From contig NC_043740.1 in assembly GCF_004337985.1 (NCBI RefSeq), forward strand, positions 1,655,200 through 1,719,199: DNA of 64,000 nucleotides, written 5' to 3'. A program made the translations under genes and the position numbers. The notes under the pieces are model-generated. The model saw only the letters and a program-made list of their open reading frames with translations. It was not told the origin of the DNA and did no database searches. The stretch comes from Pyricularia pennisetigena. Its lineage: Eukaryota; Ascomycota; Sordariomycetes; Magnaporthales; Pyriculariaceae. Of this stretch, positions 34,883 to 45,502 are shown piece after piece. Position 1 is the stretch's first letter, and the number at the start of each line of letters is the position of its first letter.

Positions 34883-37740
34883 ATGTCTGCAACAGCTTCC
34901 CAACCGCCTGTGGTCCCTCCTCGTCCGTCTCGGAGTCAAGATAAAGACCAAATTCCAAAGATTCCTCCGCGACCTATCAAGTCGCGCGTTGAACGCTCCA
35001 TGTCTCCTAGCCGGGATCGCTTTGCGCCCTCGCCCCTCAATGACCGCCTCGGAGCCAAGAGTCCCCTGAGCCCTCGCTTCGGCAACTTGGGGGCCAACAA
35101 TGGCGGCTACAGCGTCTCTCCTGACCCAGTCGACCGCTCTTCCAGTGTCGACCTACCATCGCTCGGGGAGGAAGGCAAGGAATATGCCGCCATGGCGGAC
35201 GAGCTAGAATCGGGTAAGGAGAGGAGCGTGTCTCCCACTCAGACTCGCAATGTGGCCGAGGACCTCAAGCTGCACGCTCCTAAACCATCCCACCCCGCTG
35301 TTAGCGCCAAGCAACGCGTTGCTGCCGTCACTCGCACCGACTCGGACCGGGCTGCTAGTTTCGGCATCGGCAAGCCGAGCAACGATGAGCCGGCTTCGTC
35401 GAACCGCAGCCTTAAGAAGAAAGCCAGCACTATCAGTCAGCTGTCGGCTCGTTCCGACAGCCATGCCGATGACGAGCATGGTATCCCAGAAATAGGCAAG
35501 CAGGTACCCATGTACCCCAATGCTGGCGACGTTCAGGCTCCCTCGCCAGCCCCAGGCTCGATGTTGGGCGCGGATGGCCAGAGGCCCAAGCAACACCATC
35601 GGAGAGCTAGCTCTCGGGGTGATGCGCCCCCCGGAAGCTATGGTCTGCATGGCCATGGCATCAAGTCCCAGGACAAGCTCGACATGGCCTATTACGAGAA
35701 GCACCCAGAGCTCAAGCACAGAGAGCGTCAGCCTCACCACCATGACCGCCCCAACGATTTCTCGATGAGTCGGGAGGAGCTCAACAAAATTGTTCGCGAT
35801 ACAGCGAACAATCGCGCGACTGGTCACGGTAAGAAGAAACAACCAGCAACTGCATATTACCTCCAGCTCATCGATGCTAACGGCTTGTGAATTCAGATTT
35901 CAGCGCTCCGCCTGAGCAGGCTGGCTGGGAGGCCATCGAGGAATCAGCCTCGCGCATTGCCTCTCCCAAGCCCGTAGCAAGTGGCTCTAACTCACCCGTC
36001 CTCACGCGGGGGCCTCAACTAGGCCCTTCGCCTGAGGCGGGCAAGAGCAACGAGAACGTGATTCATGTTCACGATCCTCGCAAGAAATCCGGCCAATTCG
36101 ATGCCAAGTCGCCCGGTCTCTATAACGAGAGCGACGAGGATGGCCGATACAGTGCCCCTATCCTTGCCGATGATGAGGTTTCCAAAGATTTTCCTTCTTT
36201 TGACCTGCATCCTGCCGTTGACCCTGGTCCTGAGCGTACTGGCAGCGCCTTCGAGATGGAGCCGTCTAGTCGACCCAAGAGTCGGCCTGCCAGCATCTAT
36301 CGGGAGTCATCGCATGACATCCGCTCGACTCCACTCGAGGATGTGAAGGAATATGAGCCCCTCTTTCCCGAAGAAGAGAAGTCTGAAAAGCAGCCTCCCA
36401 AGCCAGAGTCTCCTACGACCACTAGGAAAGCTGAGGAACGGAAGCACAAATTCCCCAGCCGGGACATCTGGGAGGACGCCCCCGATAGTGTCCATGGCAC
36501 TGCTGAAGTATCGACTCCTGACGTTCAGGAGCAGCAAGATGACTATGAAGATGACGGTCGCATTCCTAGGGCAATACCGCCGCGGGATTCTGATACGCCC
36601 GCTCAGGCATTTGCCCGTAGGCAGGAGGAACTGGCAGAGGCGGAATCCAGAAACAACCCCGATGCCTTCTTATACAGGACCCAGAAGCCTTCCTGGGTTC
36701 AAGGACAGTCACATCTCGCCAAAGAATTTACATCCCGTTCATCTTCGGCACAGTCGGCCCACTCAACACACCACTTCCCCAGCCGTGACACGTGGGAGGA
36801 CACTCCCGATAGCCTTTTGCTCGAGACTGAGGTTTCCAGGGAACAGGATGAGGTCGAAGATGACGAGGAGCAACAGTCCGCCACGGAACCAAAACAGGCC
36901 CCTGAGATGCCTCAGAGACCTGTTAGGAAATTTACAGATCCTTCCGAGAAGCCCGCAATTCCTGAACGACCGAAACCAAAACACACTTCTAGTGATGACG
37001 GCAGTGTTTCAAAACCCATTGTTCCGGAGCGACCCAAACCTCAAGTCCCAGCACGTCCTCAAAGACAGTCATCTGGTTCGAGCAACAAAGAAGGAGAGCC
37101 GGCGGCTCCAGTCGCCAAGACCAAGCCACCGGTTCCAGCCCGACCCGTTGGTGGAAAGATCGCTGCCTTACAGGCAGGTTTCATGGCTGATCTGAACAAA
37201 CGACTCCAGCTTGGGCCACAAGCTCAGAAGCATGAGGAGCCGGCAAAGGAGGAGGAGCCCCCAGTTGAACAGGAGAAGGCTCCGCTCGTTGATGCGCGCA
37301 AGGGCCGTGCCAGAGGCCCTCAGCGGCGAGCACCTGCCAGGAGCCCAGTTCCTCCTGCCGCTACATCTGCTGCTCCTGAGAAGGAGGCAGTCTCGTTCTC
37401 GTTCTCCACCCCAATGAGCTTCTTCTCAATCGATCCAGAAGAAGGTGTTGTTACGGTTGGGGGCAAGGACGCAGACAGAGAATCCTCGGCTGCTGGTCAG
37501 GCTTTGGCTGCTCAGACTGATATGCCTGACCAGGAGCCTGAGCCTGAGAAGGCCGAAACGTCAAAGCCCCCAGCGATGGCGCAGCCAGTCGCTGAAGAAC
37601 ACGACTCCGCTGAGAACGACGTCAAGCCTGAAAGTCTGGTGACCAACATGGCTGGCGAGACTTTGGTCGAAGTTGATGTTGAAAAGAATGGCAAGAAAGT
37701 GGATCCTGTGAATGTGGAAGAGGGTCAGCTGGGCAACTAA
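34883..37740 (+). CDS. AIM21: AIM21-like actin-patch regulatory protein
   Basis: Yeast Aim21 is a disordered cortical actin-patch protein that restrains barbed-end assembly. Exons are 34883-35828 and 35897-37740, giving 929 residues. The start is the ATG giving MSATASQPPVVPPRPSRSQ, the recurrent opening of filamentous-fungal Aim21 proteins; an in-frame upstream ATG (34751) lies in leader-like DNA and is not preferred. Visible features are PPRP SH3-binding motifs near the N-terminus, MSPSRDRFAPSPLNDRLG, a conserved block HPELKHRERQ followed by SREELNKIVRDTANN, then AGWEAIEESASRIASP just after the intron. Two copies of a FPSRDxWEDxPDS motif and a series of PERPKP/PARPQR proline motifs follow. 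The C-terminal third is Glu/Lys-rich. The protein looks disordered throughout. Family assignment rests on motif order recalled from the family. Confidence 0.85.
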
Positions 37741-38748
37741 GGTCTGATTTGAGGCTGTTCACTCGTTGCCATCCAACTTCTCAGACCAACTTTTGTCCAA
37801 TCTTCGCCTCGAGATGGTCGTTCCTTTTCTTGCCAGTTAGGACTGTCGGTAGAAGGACATCATTGACATCCATGCGGTGCTATCCGCAAGGTATGCGACT
37901 GAAATGCACTCGGGTCGAAGTCATCAAGAGCTGAGACGAGCGTGACTTACAGGTCACTTGGATGGTTGTCAGATGCACTTGTCTGGTCGGTTTAGATAGC
38001 TTTGCTTCAGTTCTTTCGTTGATTTCGCATTAATGTTGAACACTTCTCTGCCTGGTTTCAGGGGGCTGGCTCAGCCACATGAAATCTGTGGAGTTTCGAG
38101 ATCCGGCTTTGCGTTGCTTTGCTACATCACAGATCATTCCGATACTAACAAACTAATTCCTATATACAGGGTGTAGAAACAGGAGGATTAGATATGCGGT
38201 TCATGAGGGGTAAGTGGTCTGATATGTTAGACATAAACACTTGATACTCCTACCATACAAGGCATGGTGGGTGTAATGTACAACAACTTTAGGCGCGACA
38301 TGCACGTGTATGCAAGCATAGACAGACGGTTGGTAACGAATAGTAGCACTCTAGGTAATATAGTTCTGAATCCACGTTATCATCCTCATAATTGATCTCA
38401 AATAATAAATAGTCTTGGTTGCCCAAGTGACTGGTCTGTGTGTACGGCCCAAGTTCGCAAATCCTGCCTTGGACAGCCGAGATACAGTCGCACCAACATC
38501 AACCCTGTTGAATCTGCTGACATACTCGGATACTCAGGAAAATCCAAAGTTACATTTCTATCAAAGCCGCCTTCAGCTCTACCAACTCGTCGGAGCTTAA
38601 AGCTGGGTGGGTATAGCGTGTTTTTCTTTCGCAGTCCAGTTCCAAATTCCGAATGCATACGCATAGAGAGAAACCCCCTCACCAAGCGCCGTTTGTACCA
38701 GTCCCAGAAGCTTCGATTCGATATCGCAATCCTAGACAAAGAAAAATA
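37741..38748. other. intergenic region between convergent genes
   Basis: 3' flanks of AIM21 (plus) and MCM10 (minus). Plus-strand ORFs that enter MCM10 here are antisense shadows. No other feature is supported. Confidence 0.6.
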
Positions 38749-39228
38749 TTACACAATGACGAGCTCGTCGTCGTCGTCATCGTCCATTACAACCACGCGC
38801 CGCGGCCTCCCTTGCCTGCCCTCCAATGCGTCATCTGCTGCTGGTGCCGTTGCAGCCAGTGGGAGTAGTTCGGTCCCCAGGCTCTCGCGGCCCGCCTCCC
38901 GTATGCCCTTTTCCGTGACGAACCGCGTCTTCTTGCGAACGGGCGATCGGTCTGCTTTGCTGCTCGCTATAGAGCCGGACGACGAATTTGCGTTGGCCGC
39001 GCCAGCGTTGTCTGTCCTTTGCGGTTGGTCGAATGAGAGGGTCGCCTGCCCCTTCATCCTGCTCAGTCTGTCCCTCAGACCGGAGCCCCAGCCGAGACTG
39101 CTTCCGCCCGCCGTCGAGGTAGAAGTGGCCGAGTCTGGCCTCTTGCGCTTGACCGGGCCTAGATCGATCTTGGGCGGATTCTTAGCGCGGTTGAGAAGAT
39201 CCAGGGCCGCGGCGCTGGTTGGTGGCTG

Positions 39229-39259
<31 letters not shown>

Positions 39260-41319
39260 TGCGAGGAAAGGCTGGAGGCCAAAATGTGCGGCTGGTCGTT
39301 GGTCTTCTGTCCCGCCCGCCGCTTCATGTATTCCCTCCCGGCACCGGCCCCCAAGTTTCCCAGTTTCTTGGCGACAGCATCCTCGCGTTCCTCCTGCAGG
39401 AGTTTCCGCTTGAGTGCCTCCTTGCGCTGAAGACTCTCTAGATACTCGCCCTCGCGCTCCATGAGTGAAGCAGAGCTGGCCGAGCGGCTGACAAAGACAC
39501 GCGATTGTGTCTCCCTGTCGTACGAGCCCCTCTTGGCATCCGCGACTTGTTGCTGGTCGGTGCGGTGATCGACGCTGAACGGCTTGGAATTTTTATACTT
39601 CCAAGGGTCGTAAAAGGGCTCCCATTCCTTCTTGGACTTCTTGCCCCTGCCGCTGCCGCCGCCACCACCATCGCCAAAGCCGGCCCCGTTGAGCTCCATG
39701 CGTCCCGCGCGCGCCTTGTTGATGGCCTCGTTGGAATGGAATTCGCAGAACTCGGTCCGCTTGCTGTTGATCCAGGAAGGGCACGGGTTGCCGTCCTTTT
39801 TCGTGGCCTGGCAGAAGCCCAGGTCGCGCGCCGTGCCGATCTCGAGTACCGTGTCTTCGTCCGAGTTGATGACGAGCGAAAACTTGCCCGTTGCTTCGCG
39901 GCCTTTTGGGGGCTTCATGATGACCGGGTTGAGAATGGCCAATACGGTGCCTGGCGTCAGCTTCCAAAACCTGTCGAACCCGCTATTAAATAGGAACAAT
40001 TCGACTTCGTATTGGAGGTCCACCAGCGTCATTATCATGTACATCCCCCTGTTGTCTTGATTCACTGTGTTGCCATCACTGTCAGTCCGTGCTTTGTGTG
40101 ATCTTGGTTCTGACTTGGCGGCCAAAATGGCAAAGGCCACAATGTCGCATTCGTCATCCGGTAGTTCCCAGGTGGGTGCTTTGACTTTGCGCAAGAAATC
40201 CTTCAGTTTGTAGACCTTCTTGCCCGTGATTGACCGCGTAACAACATCGTGAGGTAATATTCTTTTCTTGAGATGGAAACCCGAGTATGATTCAAAAGAC
40301 GCCTCTTCCTTGTCCGCAGATTTCGCTGCCGTTGATGCCGTCGCGTCTTTGGTGGCATGGCCGCTATCACTACCCGTCCCCGAGCCTGACCGTCCACCCT
40401 TGATGCTGGATGCGGTATTACTTCGTCTCAAGTATCCGCCCTCTTTCTGTGGCTTTTCCGCCTCTACAATCTCTGCGCGACTGTAGACCTGTGGTTCGTC
40501 TGGCAGGTCCGGTAGGTCCTGCGCCACTGCCTTGTATCTTTCTATTTCCTCCCTATCCACCGCAAATGCGCTGCTTCTGATTTTTTGTATCCTCTTCTGC
40601 TTCTCGACATGCGCCGCCTCTTCGTTCCTCTTCAGGGCAAGGCGCTCACTGAAGCTCAACGGCCGCACCGGTGCCTCGGCGCCATCCTTTGCAGACCTCG
40701 AGCGCTCACTGACGTCCTGCATCCGCTGTTGCAGGGTAGACGATGACCGCCTCAACGATACATCCTTGGCCCTCAGCCCCTTGTCTATACCGAGCTGTAC
40801 CTTCATGGGAGATTTTGGCGGCGCTGTGGCTTTTTTGACTGGCGAGGCTGGTACCTCGACGCTTCGCGCATGGGCTTCTTCGACCTTGGCTGCGCGTCCT
40901 GCTACTGTAGGGGCCGCTGTCCTGGCTTGCGACCGTCGCACATGATTCTCTGCGCCTGAATCTGGTCTTGAGGAAGGGGCGGAATTTGCTGCCCTTGCGC
41001 TCTGGAGCTTTTTTAGCTTGAGCTTGGCTTGGATCTCCTGCAGCTTGAGTTGGAGAATCTCCTCATCCTCGTCGTCGTCGTCGTCGTCATCGCCGTCCAA
41101 GTTCATTTCTGCCACAATGTCCGGGTTCTTTGACCTCGAAGGTAGGCCTGAGAGTGCCGTTCTCGACGTCCTGCCTCTGGCTGTAGACGGGGAGGGGGAA
41201 GTGCGCTCGGCGAGTCGTCGAAGTTTCTCACGGCCGCCTGGAGTACTCAAAAGGACTTCATGAGGTGATCGTGGGGGCCACTGGGGCTCGTCTGATGGTT
41301 GTGCTGGAGGAGACGTCAT
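38749..41319 (-). CDS. MCM10: DNA replication protein MCM10
   Basis: Mcm10 activates the CMG helicase and supports polymerase alpha at replication origins. One coding exon gives 856 residues from the ATG at 41319 (context AACATGACG). A longer reading from 41349 begins inside what looks like a 5' UTR intron, so it is not preferred. N-terminal landmarks are an acidic run of seven Asp (from a GTC repeat near 41077-41094) followed by a Leu/Lys-rich coiled coil (LQLKLQEIQAKLKLKKLQ). The OB-fold plus zinc-finger core is at about 345-530. It includes RILPHDVVTRSITGKKVYKL, the hydrophobic strand VELFLFNSGFDRFW and the CCCH finger GFCQATKKDGNPCPSW with its later C and H in TEFCEFH. A Gly-rich loop, YDPWKYKNSKPF and a 12-Gln tract follow. 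The tail is basic and then ends in DDDDDDELVIV. Divergent to RNase H2B. Confidence 0.95.
39226..39261 (-). repeat. CAG/CAA repeat encoding 12 glutamines
   Basis: Eight pure CAG codons plus four CAA/CAG codons encode a 12-Gln tract at about residue 690 of MCM10. The pure CAG stretch is prone to length change. Confidence 0.95.
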
Positions 41320-41334
41320 GTTAGTTTTGCAAGC

Positions 41335-41380
41335 CTGTGGAGGAAACAATCATGACAAAAGTATGTCTACCGCAACTTAC
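41335..41380 (-). other. candidate 5' UTR intron of MCM10
   Basis: On the minus strand a GTAAGT donor at 41380 and a pyrimidine-rich TTTCCTCCACAG acceptor ending at 41335 bound a 46-bp interval. It is at the lower size limit for fungal introns. If real, it removes the upstream ATG at 41349. Confidence 0.45.
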
Positions 41381-41921
41381 AAGGGGGCATAATTCTATGA
41401 CTCTTTTTTCGCAAGTTTCCCCTGCTATCTTGCCCGATATGTGCCCTCTCGTCCTTTTAGCGCCGTCCTGCTAGATCTCACTTGCAGGAGAAGAGGTGAG
41501 TTTTGCCCCCTCCTAGAATCCAGCGAATGTCTAGGCATTTGCGTCGGTTCGAGACGGTGTTACAACCACTCAATCCACAGAGACGTTGCGCGGGTGCTAC
41601 CGCGGACTGAGCGAATGTTTTCGTCTGTATTGTTGGTTTGAATAGATCGCATTCGCCGTGAAATCAAGCCCTGGACGACTGTAAGCTTGAGAAAAAGCCG
41701 CCCAAGACACTGCCAGTACCGATAAGACTGTGATAAGTTAGTTTGGTGTTTTCTCTGGGGCAGTCTCCCATTGCCATGGTGAATCCGGCAGATGGGGACG
41801 TTGTATGTTACATTCCAAGCGGATCTTTTTTTTTTCGCTAACATAGGAAGTTGGAAGTGGGGCAGTGAGGTTCCCCGATATTGACCAAAACGGCGGGTAA
41901 ACACGTCCAGTCTGGGCTTGG

Positions 41922-41932
41922 ACGCGTCGCGT
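41922..41932. promoter_or_regulatory. MluI cell-cycle box-like element (ACGCGTCGCGT)
   Basis: A full ACGCGT core is followed at once by a second CGCG core. It lies between the divergent MCM10 and RNase H2B genes. MCB elements are bound by MBF and drive G1/S transcription in yeasts. Function here is inferred from motif and context. Confidence 0.5.
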
Positions 41933-42282
41933 AACCTATCGCACGCATCCAGGGGTTCGAAGTTCAGACTGATTGATTCACTTCTGCCGTCTGATTTACC
42001 CTTGTCTTACCACCCTGATTACTTTTGTAGAGATTGTTATATCTTGAATGTTGCCTCTTTACATAGGTACTCAATGTAACAGAGAGAACGCTTGTTGATA
42101 TTTTTTCTTCTTCTTCTCTTTCTCAGAGGATTGTTAACTTGGAAGTCTGTTGCGATTTACTGCCGACATTGTTGTATCTGAGGGCCCCTCTGCGCCGCAC
42201 AGCAGGTATTGTGGCCGTGTCTCGCATCTGTCTGCCCTGTATCTACCTAACCTACCTACCTAACTTTTGTCTTGTTTTCACA

Positions 42283-43623
42283 ATGGCACGAACAAGAACC
42301 GGCAAATCCACGACCACAAAGGAAAAATCATCCGCATCGACGGCGTCATCTTCCACATCCAGATATATACTCCCGACTTCTTCAGAAACGCCGTCCAGAC
42401 TATTTATACTACCAAAAGATGCGACTGCAGATGCTAAGATAGTAGCACTAACGAACCCTCGATATGCCAAACCCACCCGTTATCTCGTCTGCCCCAAAAC
42501 GGGCATATACGAGTTTACCAGGATTGCAGCACCAAAGTCCTCTGCCCGCAGCTGGCTGATAACACAAGAGGACGCCAGCAGCACCGTTCTGGACGACGAG
42601 GATGGCAAACCCCGGAAAGCATGCCTCCAGGCAGAAGTCAGCAAGGGCGCCGAGCTATTCGTCGCAACCAAGATCGATCCCGTCTTTCTTGTTCTGCCGG
42701 CCCTTGCGTTGCAGTCCAAGACGACCGACGCAGACAAGCGCATGTTTCTCACCAGTGAGGATCACATCGACGCGCTGCCCCAGGAAGGCACCAACTTATC
42801 AGAAATCTTACGGTGGAAGGGAGTTAGAGAATTATTAGAGAGTCGCATGGCATATGTATGCGATACCGTGGAGGCTGGCGACGAGACCATGTTCCGCTTG
42901 AGCGAGACGAAGCTACTCGAGATGCTCCTCAACAAGGCCAAGCGCATGACTTTGCCCAAGAGCATGCACGACAAGTTCGTCAAAAAGGCTCTCGAAGCAC
43001 CAGTTCTGGGCCAGAAAAGTCTGGCGCCCAAGGGTGCTGCTGCGCCAGCCGAGGCGGTCCAGTCAGACTCTGACGGGGCCTCGACACCACAAACCGAATC
43101 AACCGACTCCCAATCCTCGGTCGCAACCACAGACAGCACAGTATCACAAAGCTCAACTACTGCAACCTCAATAGCTGGAGAGGATGCGGACGCTTCTGCT
43201 GCTCCTGAACAGGTGGTTGCTGCCATCGAAGCATCAGACAAGGTCATCAAGTTGCAAGAGCTGAGGGTAGCCTTCAACTTTGTATGCTCCAGCTACCTCC
43301 CGCCGGTCATTGAAACAGTAATCAAAGACCTACTCTCAGCGAAATCCGGCACTTTTTCTCAGTTTGTCGACTTCAAGCCGCTAGACGATTACCTTGGTCG
43401 TCTCACAAAGCTTCGACAAGAGGCTTTGCTTACCAGGTCTGCCTCTGACTTTTCGCGTAAGCGCGCTCTGGATGAGGAGCAGGAGGAGCGCAACGAGAAG
43501 AGGAGAAAGATGGAAGAGGAGGACAAGCGCAAGAAGGCGAATGAAAGTAGGGGAGTCAAGCAGTTGAAGAAGGTCAACGTGAGCGGGATGAAGAAGCTGA
43601 GCGAGTTTTTCAAGAAAAAGTGA
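42283..43623 (+). CDS. RNH202: ribonuclease H2 subunit B
   Basis: Non-catalytic subunit B of RNase H2, which removes ribonucleotides embedded in DNA and RNA-DNA hybrids; it stabilises the complex and tethers it to PCNA. A single exon encodes 446 residues, starting at MARTRTGKSTTTKEK after a TTTTCACA leader (ATG 42283). The in-frame upstream ATG at 42139 is in leader DNA and is not preferred. The N-terminal triple-barrel region spans about 30-170 (PSRLFILPKDAT, RYLVCPKTGIYEFTRI, KIDPVFLVLPAL). A helical middle follows, then a Ser/Thr/Gln-rich insert (about 265-325) and the conserved block VAFNFVCSSYLPPVIETVI. The C-terminal tail is highly charged and ends VSGMKKLSEFFKKK, where MKKLSEFF fits a PCNA-binding PIP box in the same place as in the human subunit. 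Confidence 0.93.
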   Translation: MARTRTGKSTTTKEKSSASTASSSTSRYILPTSSETPSRLFILPKDATADAKIVALTNPRYAKPTRYLVCPKTGIYEFTRIAAPKSSARSWLITQEDASSTVLDDEDGKPRKACLQAEVSKGAELFVATKIDPVFLVLPALALQSKTTDADKRMFLTSEDHIDALPQEGTNLSEILRWKGVRELLESRMAYVCDTVEAGDETMFRLSETKLLEMLLNKAKRMTLPKSMHDKFVKKALEAPVLGQKSLAPKGAAAPAEAVQSDSDGASTPQTESTDSQSSVATTDSTVSQSSTTATSIAGEDADASAAPEQVVAAIEASDKVIKLQELRVAFNFVCSSYLPPVIETVIKDLLSAKSGTFSQFVDFKPLDDYLGRLTKLRQEALLTRSASDFSRKRALDEEQEERNEKRRKMEEEDKRKKANESRGVKQLKKVNVSGMKKLSEFFKKK

Positions 43624-43882
43624 GGACCATGACAAGGTATATGACCTCAAGTCGAAACGGCATTCAGGTACAACACAACTGGCTAAGCTTGGATTAGGTA
43701 ACCTGGCGTTCTTGGTGTTGCGTTGAACTGGATATAATAAGTTTTTTTTTTTCTTCTTTTTTCTCTGGTGCATTGGGGCAATGGTTCTCACTTGTATAGT
43801 AAAAGGTTACGGGGACAGCAACGGACGGGTCGATTGGGTATATGTCGGTCATGCTGGATGAGAATAAATATTCTTGTGTAAA

Positions 43883-44633
43883 TCATCGCACGCCCCGTCC
43901 CCTCGTTGTGCTTCCGCGAATGCCTGTACCTCTCGTACCACCGATTCCCCTGCCTATGCCGGAGGTACCTCTGGAGCTGTATACGCTGGAAGTGCCTGAA
44001 CTACTGCTACCTGCAACTCCTCCGCGGCCAATCCCCCGGGAGACCCTTCCTCTTGTCCCCCTCAGACCTCCCCTTGAAGTACTTGACGCCGTCGCGGTTT
44101 CTTTCTGGTGCTCAGCTTCTTCGGCACGTCGCCGGGTCTCTTCTCGCCTTCGCTCATCTTCGGCAGCCTTGCGCTGGGCAGCCATCTGCCGTTGGAGCGC
44201 CTCCGCCTCAATGGCTTGCAGGTCATCAGTAGCGCCTTTCCAGTCGGGGTTAAGGATGAGCCTTTGGTTGTGCTCGGTCTGCGATAGGATGCGGGTCCAA
44301 GTGTTGAGAAGGGCCGAGGCGTTATCAACGGTTCGCGAGACCGTCTGAGCGGGGTTTCCCTTTTTTTTAGTTTTCGATCGGTCGGCCTTAGTCTGGCGGG
44401 GATGGAAAGCATACATTCATGTTGCCCTTGGCCTTGTTTAAAGTACTGATCACGCCTTCAATCACCTCGTTTATATTGCGCACGCCTTCAAGCTCGCGCC
44501 GTAATGCCGCCTCGCGGATCTCTTCCGAGTCGTAGTTTTGGTTTTTGTTGGCGGGTGTCCTAGGCGCTGCATCATGTTCTGATTTCACTGGAGAGGAGAC
44601 CAGATCCGAGTCTTCTTCCATCGGGGAGGACAT
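43883..44633 (-). CDS. DUO1: DASH complex subunit DUO1
   Basis: Duo1 is part of the DASH/Dam1 ring that couples kinetochores to microtubule ends in mitosis. Exons are 44633-44415 and 44344-43883, giving 226 residues. The GTATGC donor and CAG acceptor join GNMN to TVSRTVDNASALLNTWTRIL, which restores the Duo1 core. The core runs from REAALRRELEGVRNINEVIE (about residue 42) to LILNPDWKGATDDLQAIE (about 115). A Glu/Arg-rich coiled coil follows, then a Gly/Arg/Ser tail (about 161-226) full of RG and RGG pairs. The ATG context (CCCACCATGTCC) is good. The 3' end converges on RNase H2B with only 259 bp between stop codons. Confidence 0.92.
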
Positions 44634-45502
44634 GGTGGGCGTTGAAATGTTTTCCAGGGTGGGGATAAGATATACCGAAGGTGTATGGTAAGGTAGTACT
44701 TGAGATCCCAAGTCAGATGGTCAATCAAGGGTCCTCGTAAATCTGGGTGTGGCTTGATGACGTGCGTAGATTGTCGTTCTGCATTTGTTTGTTCAACACA
44801 GAGCAATAGCCTATCATCCTATTGCGACCTTGAAGACTTGCGACCCCGCGGAAAATAACAACAGAAACAGGCCCCACCCATGCTCCCAGCAGATCATTGG
44901 CCGAAACGCGTTCATGACGCGCTAGAGACCCGCCGGCAGATATCAGCGCGTCTCGCTAGTTTTGGGGCAAACGGCAAGGGGTTTAATTGACGCCCAGGAA
45001 TATATGGGGCTGGTTTGTCAAAAGTGGGCAGTCACTTCATGCCAACTCCTGTAAACACATGCCCCAGCCCAACCCGAGTCCCAGCCTCTTTCTTTTCATT
45101 GCAACTCTCGAAAACCTCCTTTTTGGTTTTCTTATTTTGCGACACCTCCACCCTTCATCCACATCCTGCGTAGCAACCATCTTGCGCAGCCGTTTTATTA
45201 TCGATCACAAAAAATTTGTTATTTGAATTTTTTCGGGGATTTGCTGTCCTGCTGAAGCCGAATTTTGTGCGAAACCGTTGAAAGCGAGCTGGGTTGGTTG
45301 ATGTGGATACGCGAGCGACAACTCTTGTTTACCTGGTTTCCTAGCTCTTCTACTTTCATCGCAACGACGACCGACTTCGACTTCGACTTGACCTTCGCGC
45401 CGACAGAGCCCTGGACCAGCAAATGAAATTTGCAGAGCAACATACCACAATCCAAAATCAATTCGAAGCTGCGAGTCCACTTTTTTTCACACAACAATCA
45501 AG
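44634..45502. other. divergent promoter region of DUO1 and the S/T-P-rich gene
   Basis: An 869-bp region between start codons. It contains three ACGCG/GCGCG-type boxes between 44906 and 44952. No ORF is supported. Confidence 0.65.
44906..44952. promoter_or_regulatory. cluster of MCB/E2F-like boxes
   Basis: ACGCGT at 44906-44911, GACGCGC at 44916-44922 and GCGCGTC at 44946-44952 lie about 270-320 bp upstream of DUO1 and 550-600 bp upstream of the gene at 45503. Similar cores bind MBF or E2F/DP factors at G1/S. Function is inferred. Confidence 0.45.

Larger units (their letters stand above)
41320..42282. other. divergent promoter region of MCM10 and RNase H2B
   Basis: A 963-bp region between two start codons. 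It contains the candidate 5' UTR intron of MCM10, an ACGCGT-type box (41922-41932) and a CTACCTAACCTACCTACC tract just before the RNase H2B start. Confidence 0.7.

Noticed and set aside
38438..39430. 330-codon plus-strand ORF overlapping the MCM10 3' end
   Set aside because: Antisense shadow of MCM10; its poly-Cys stretch is the complement of the CAG repeat.
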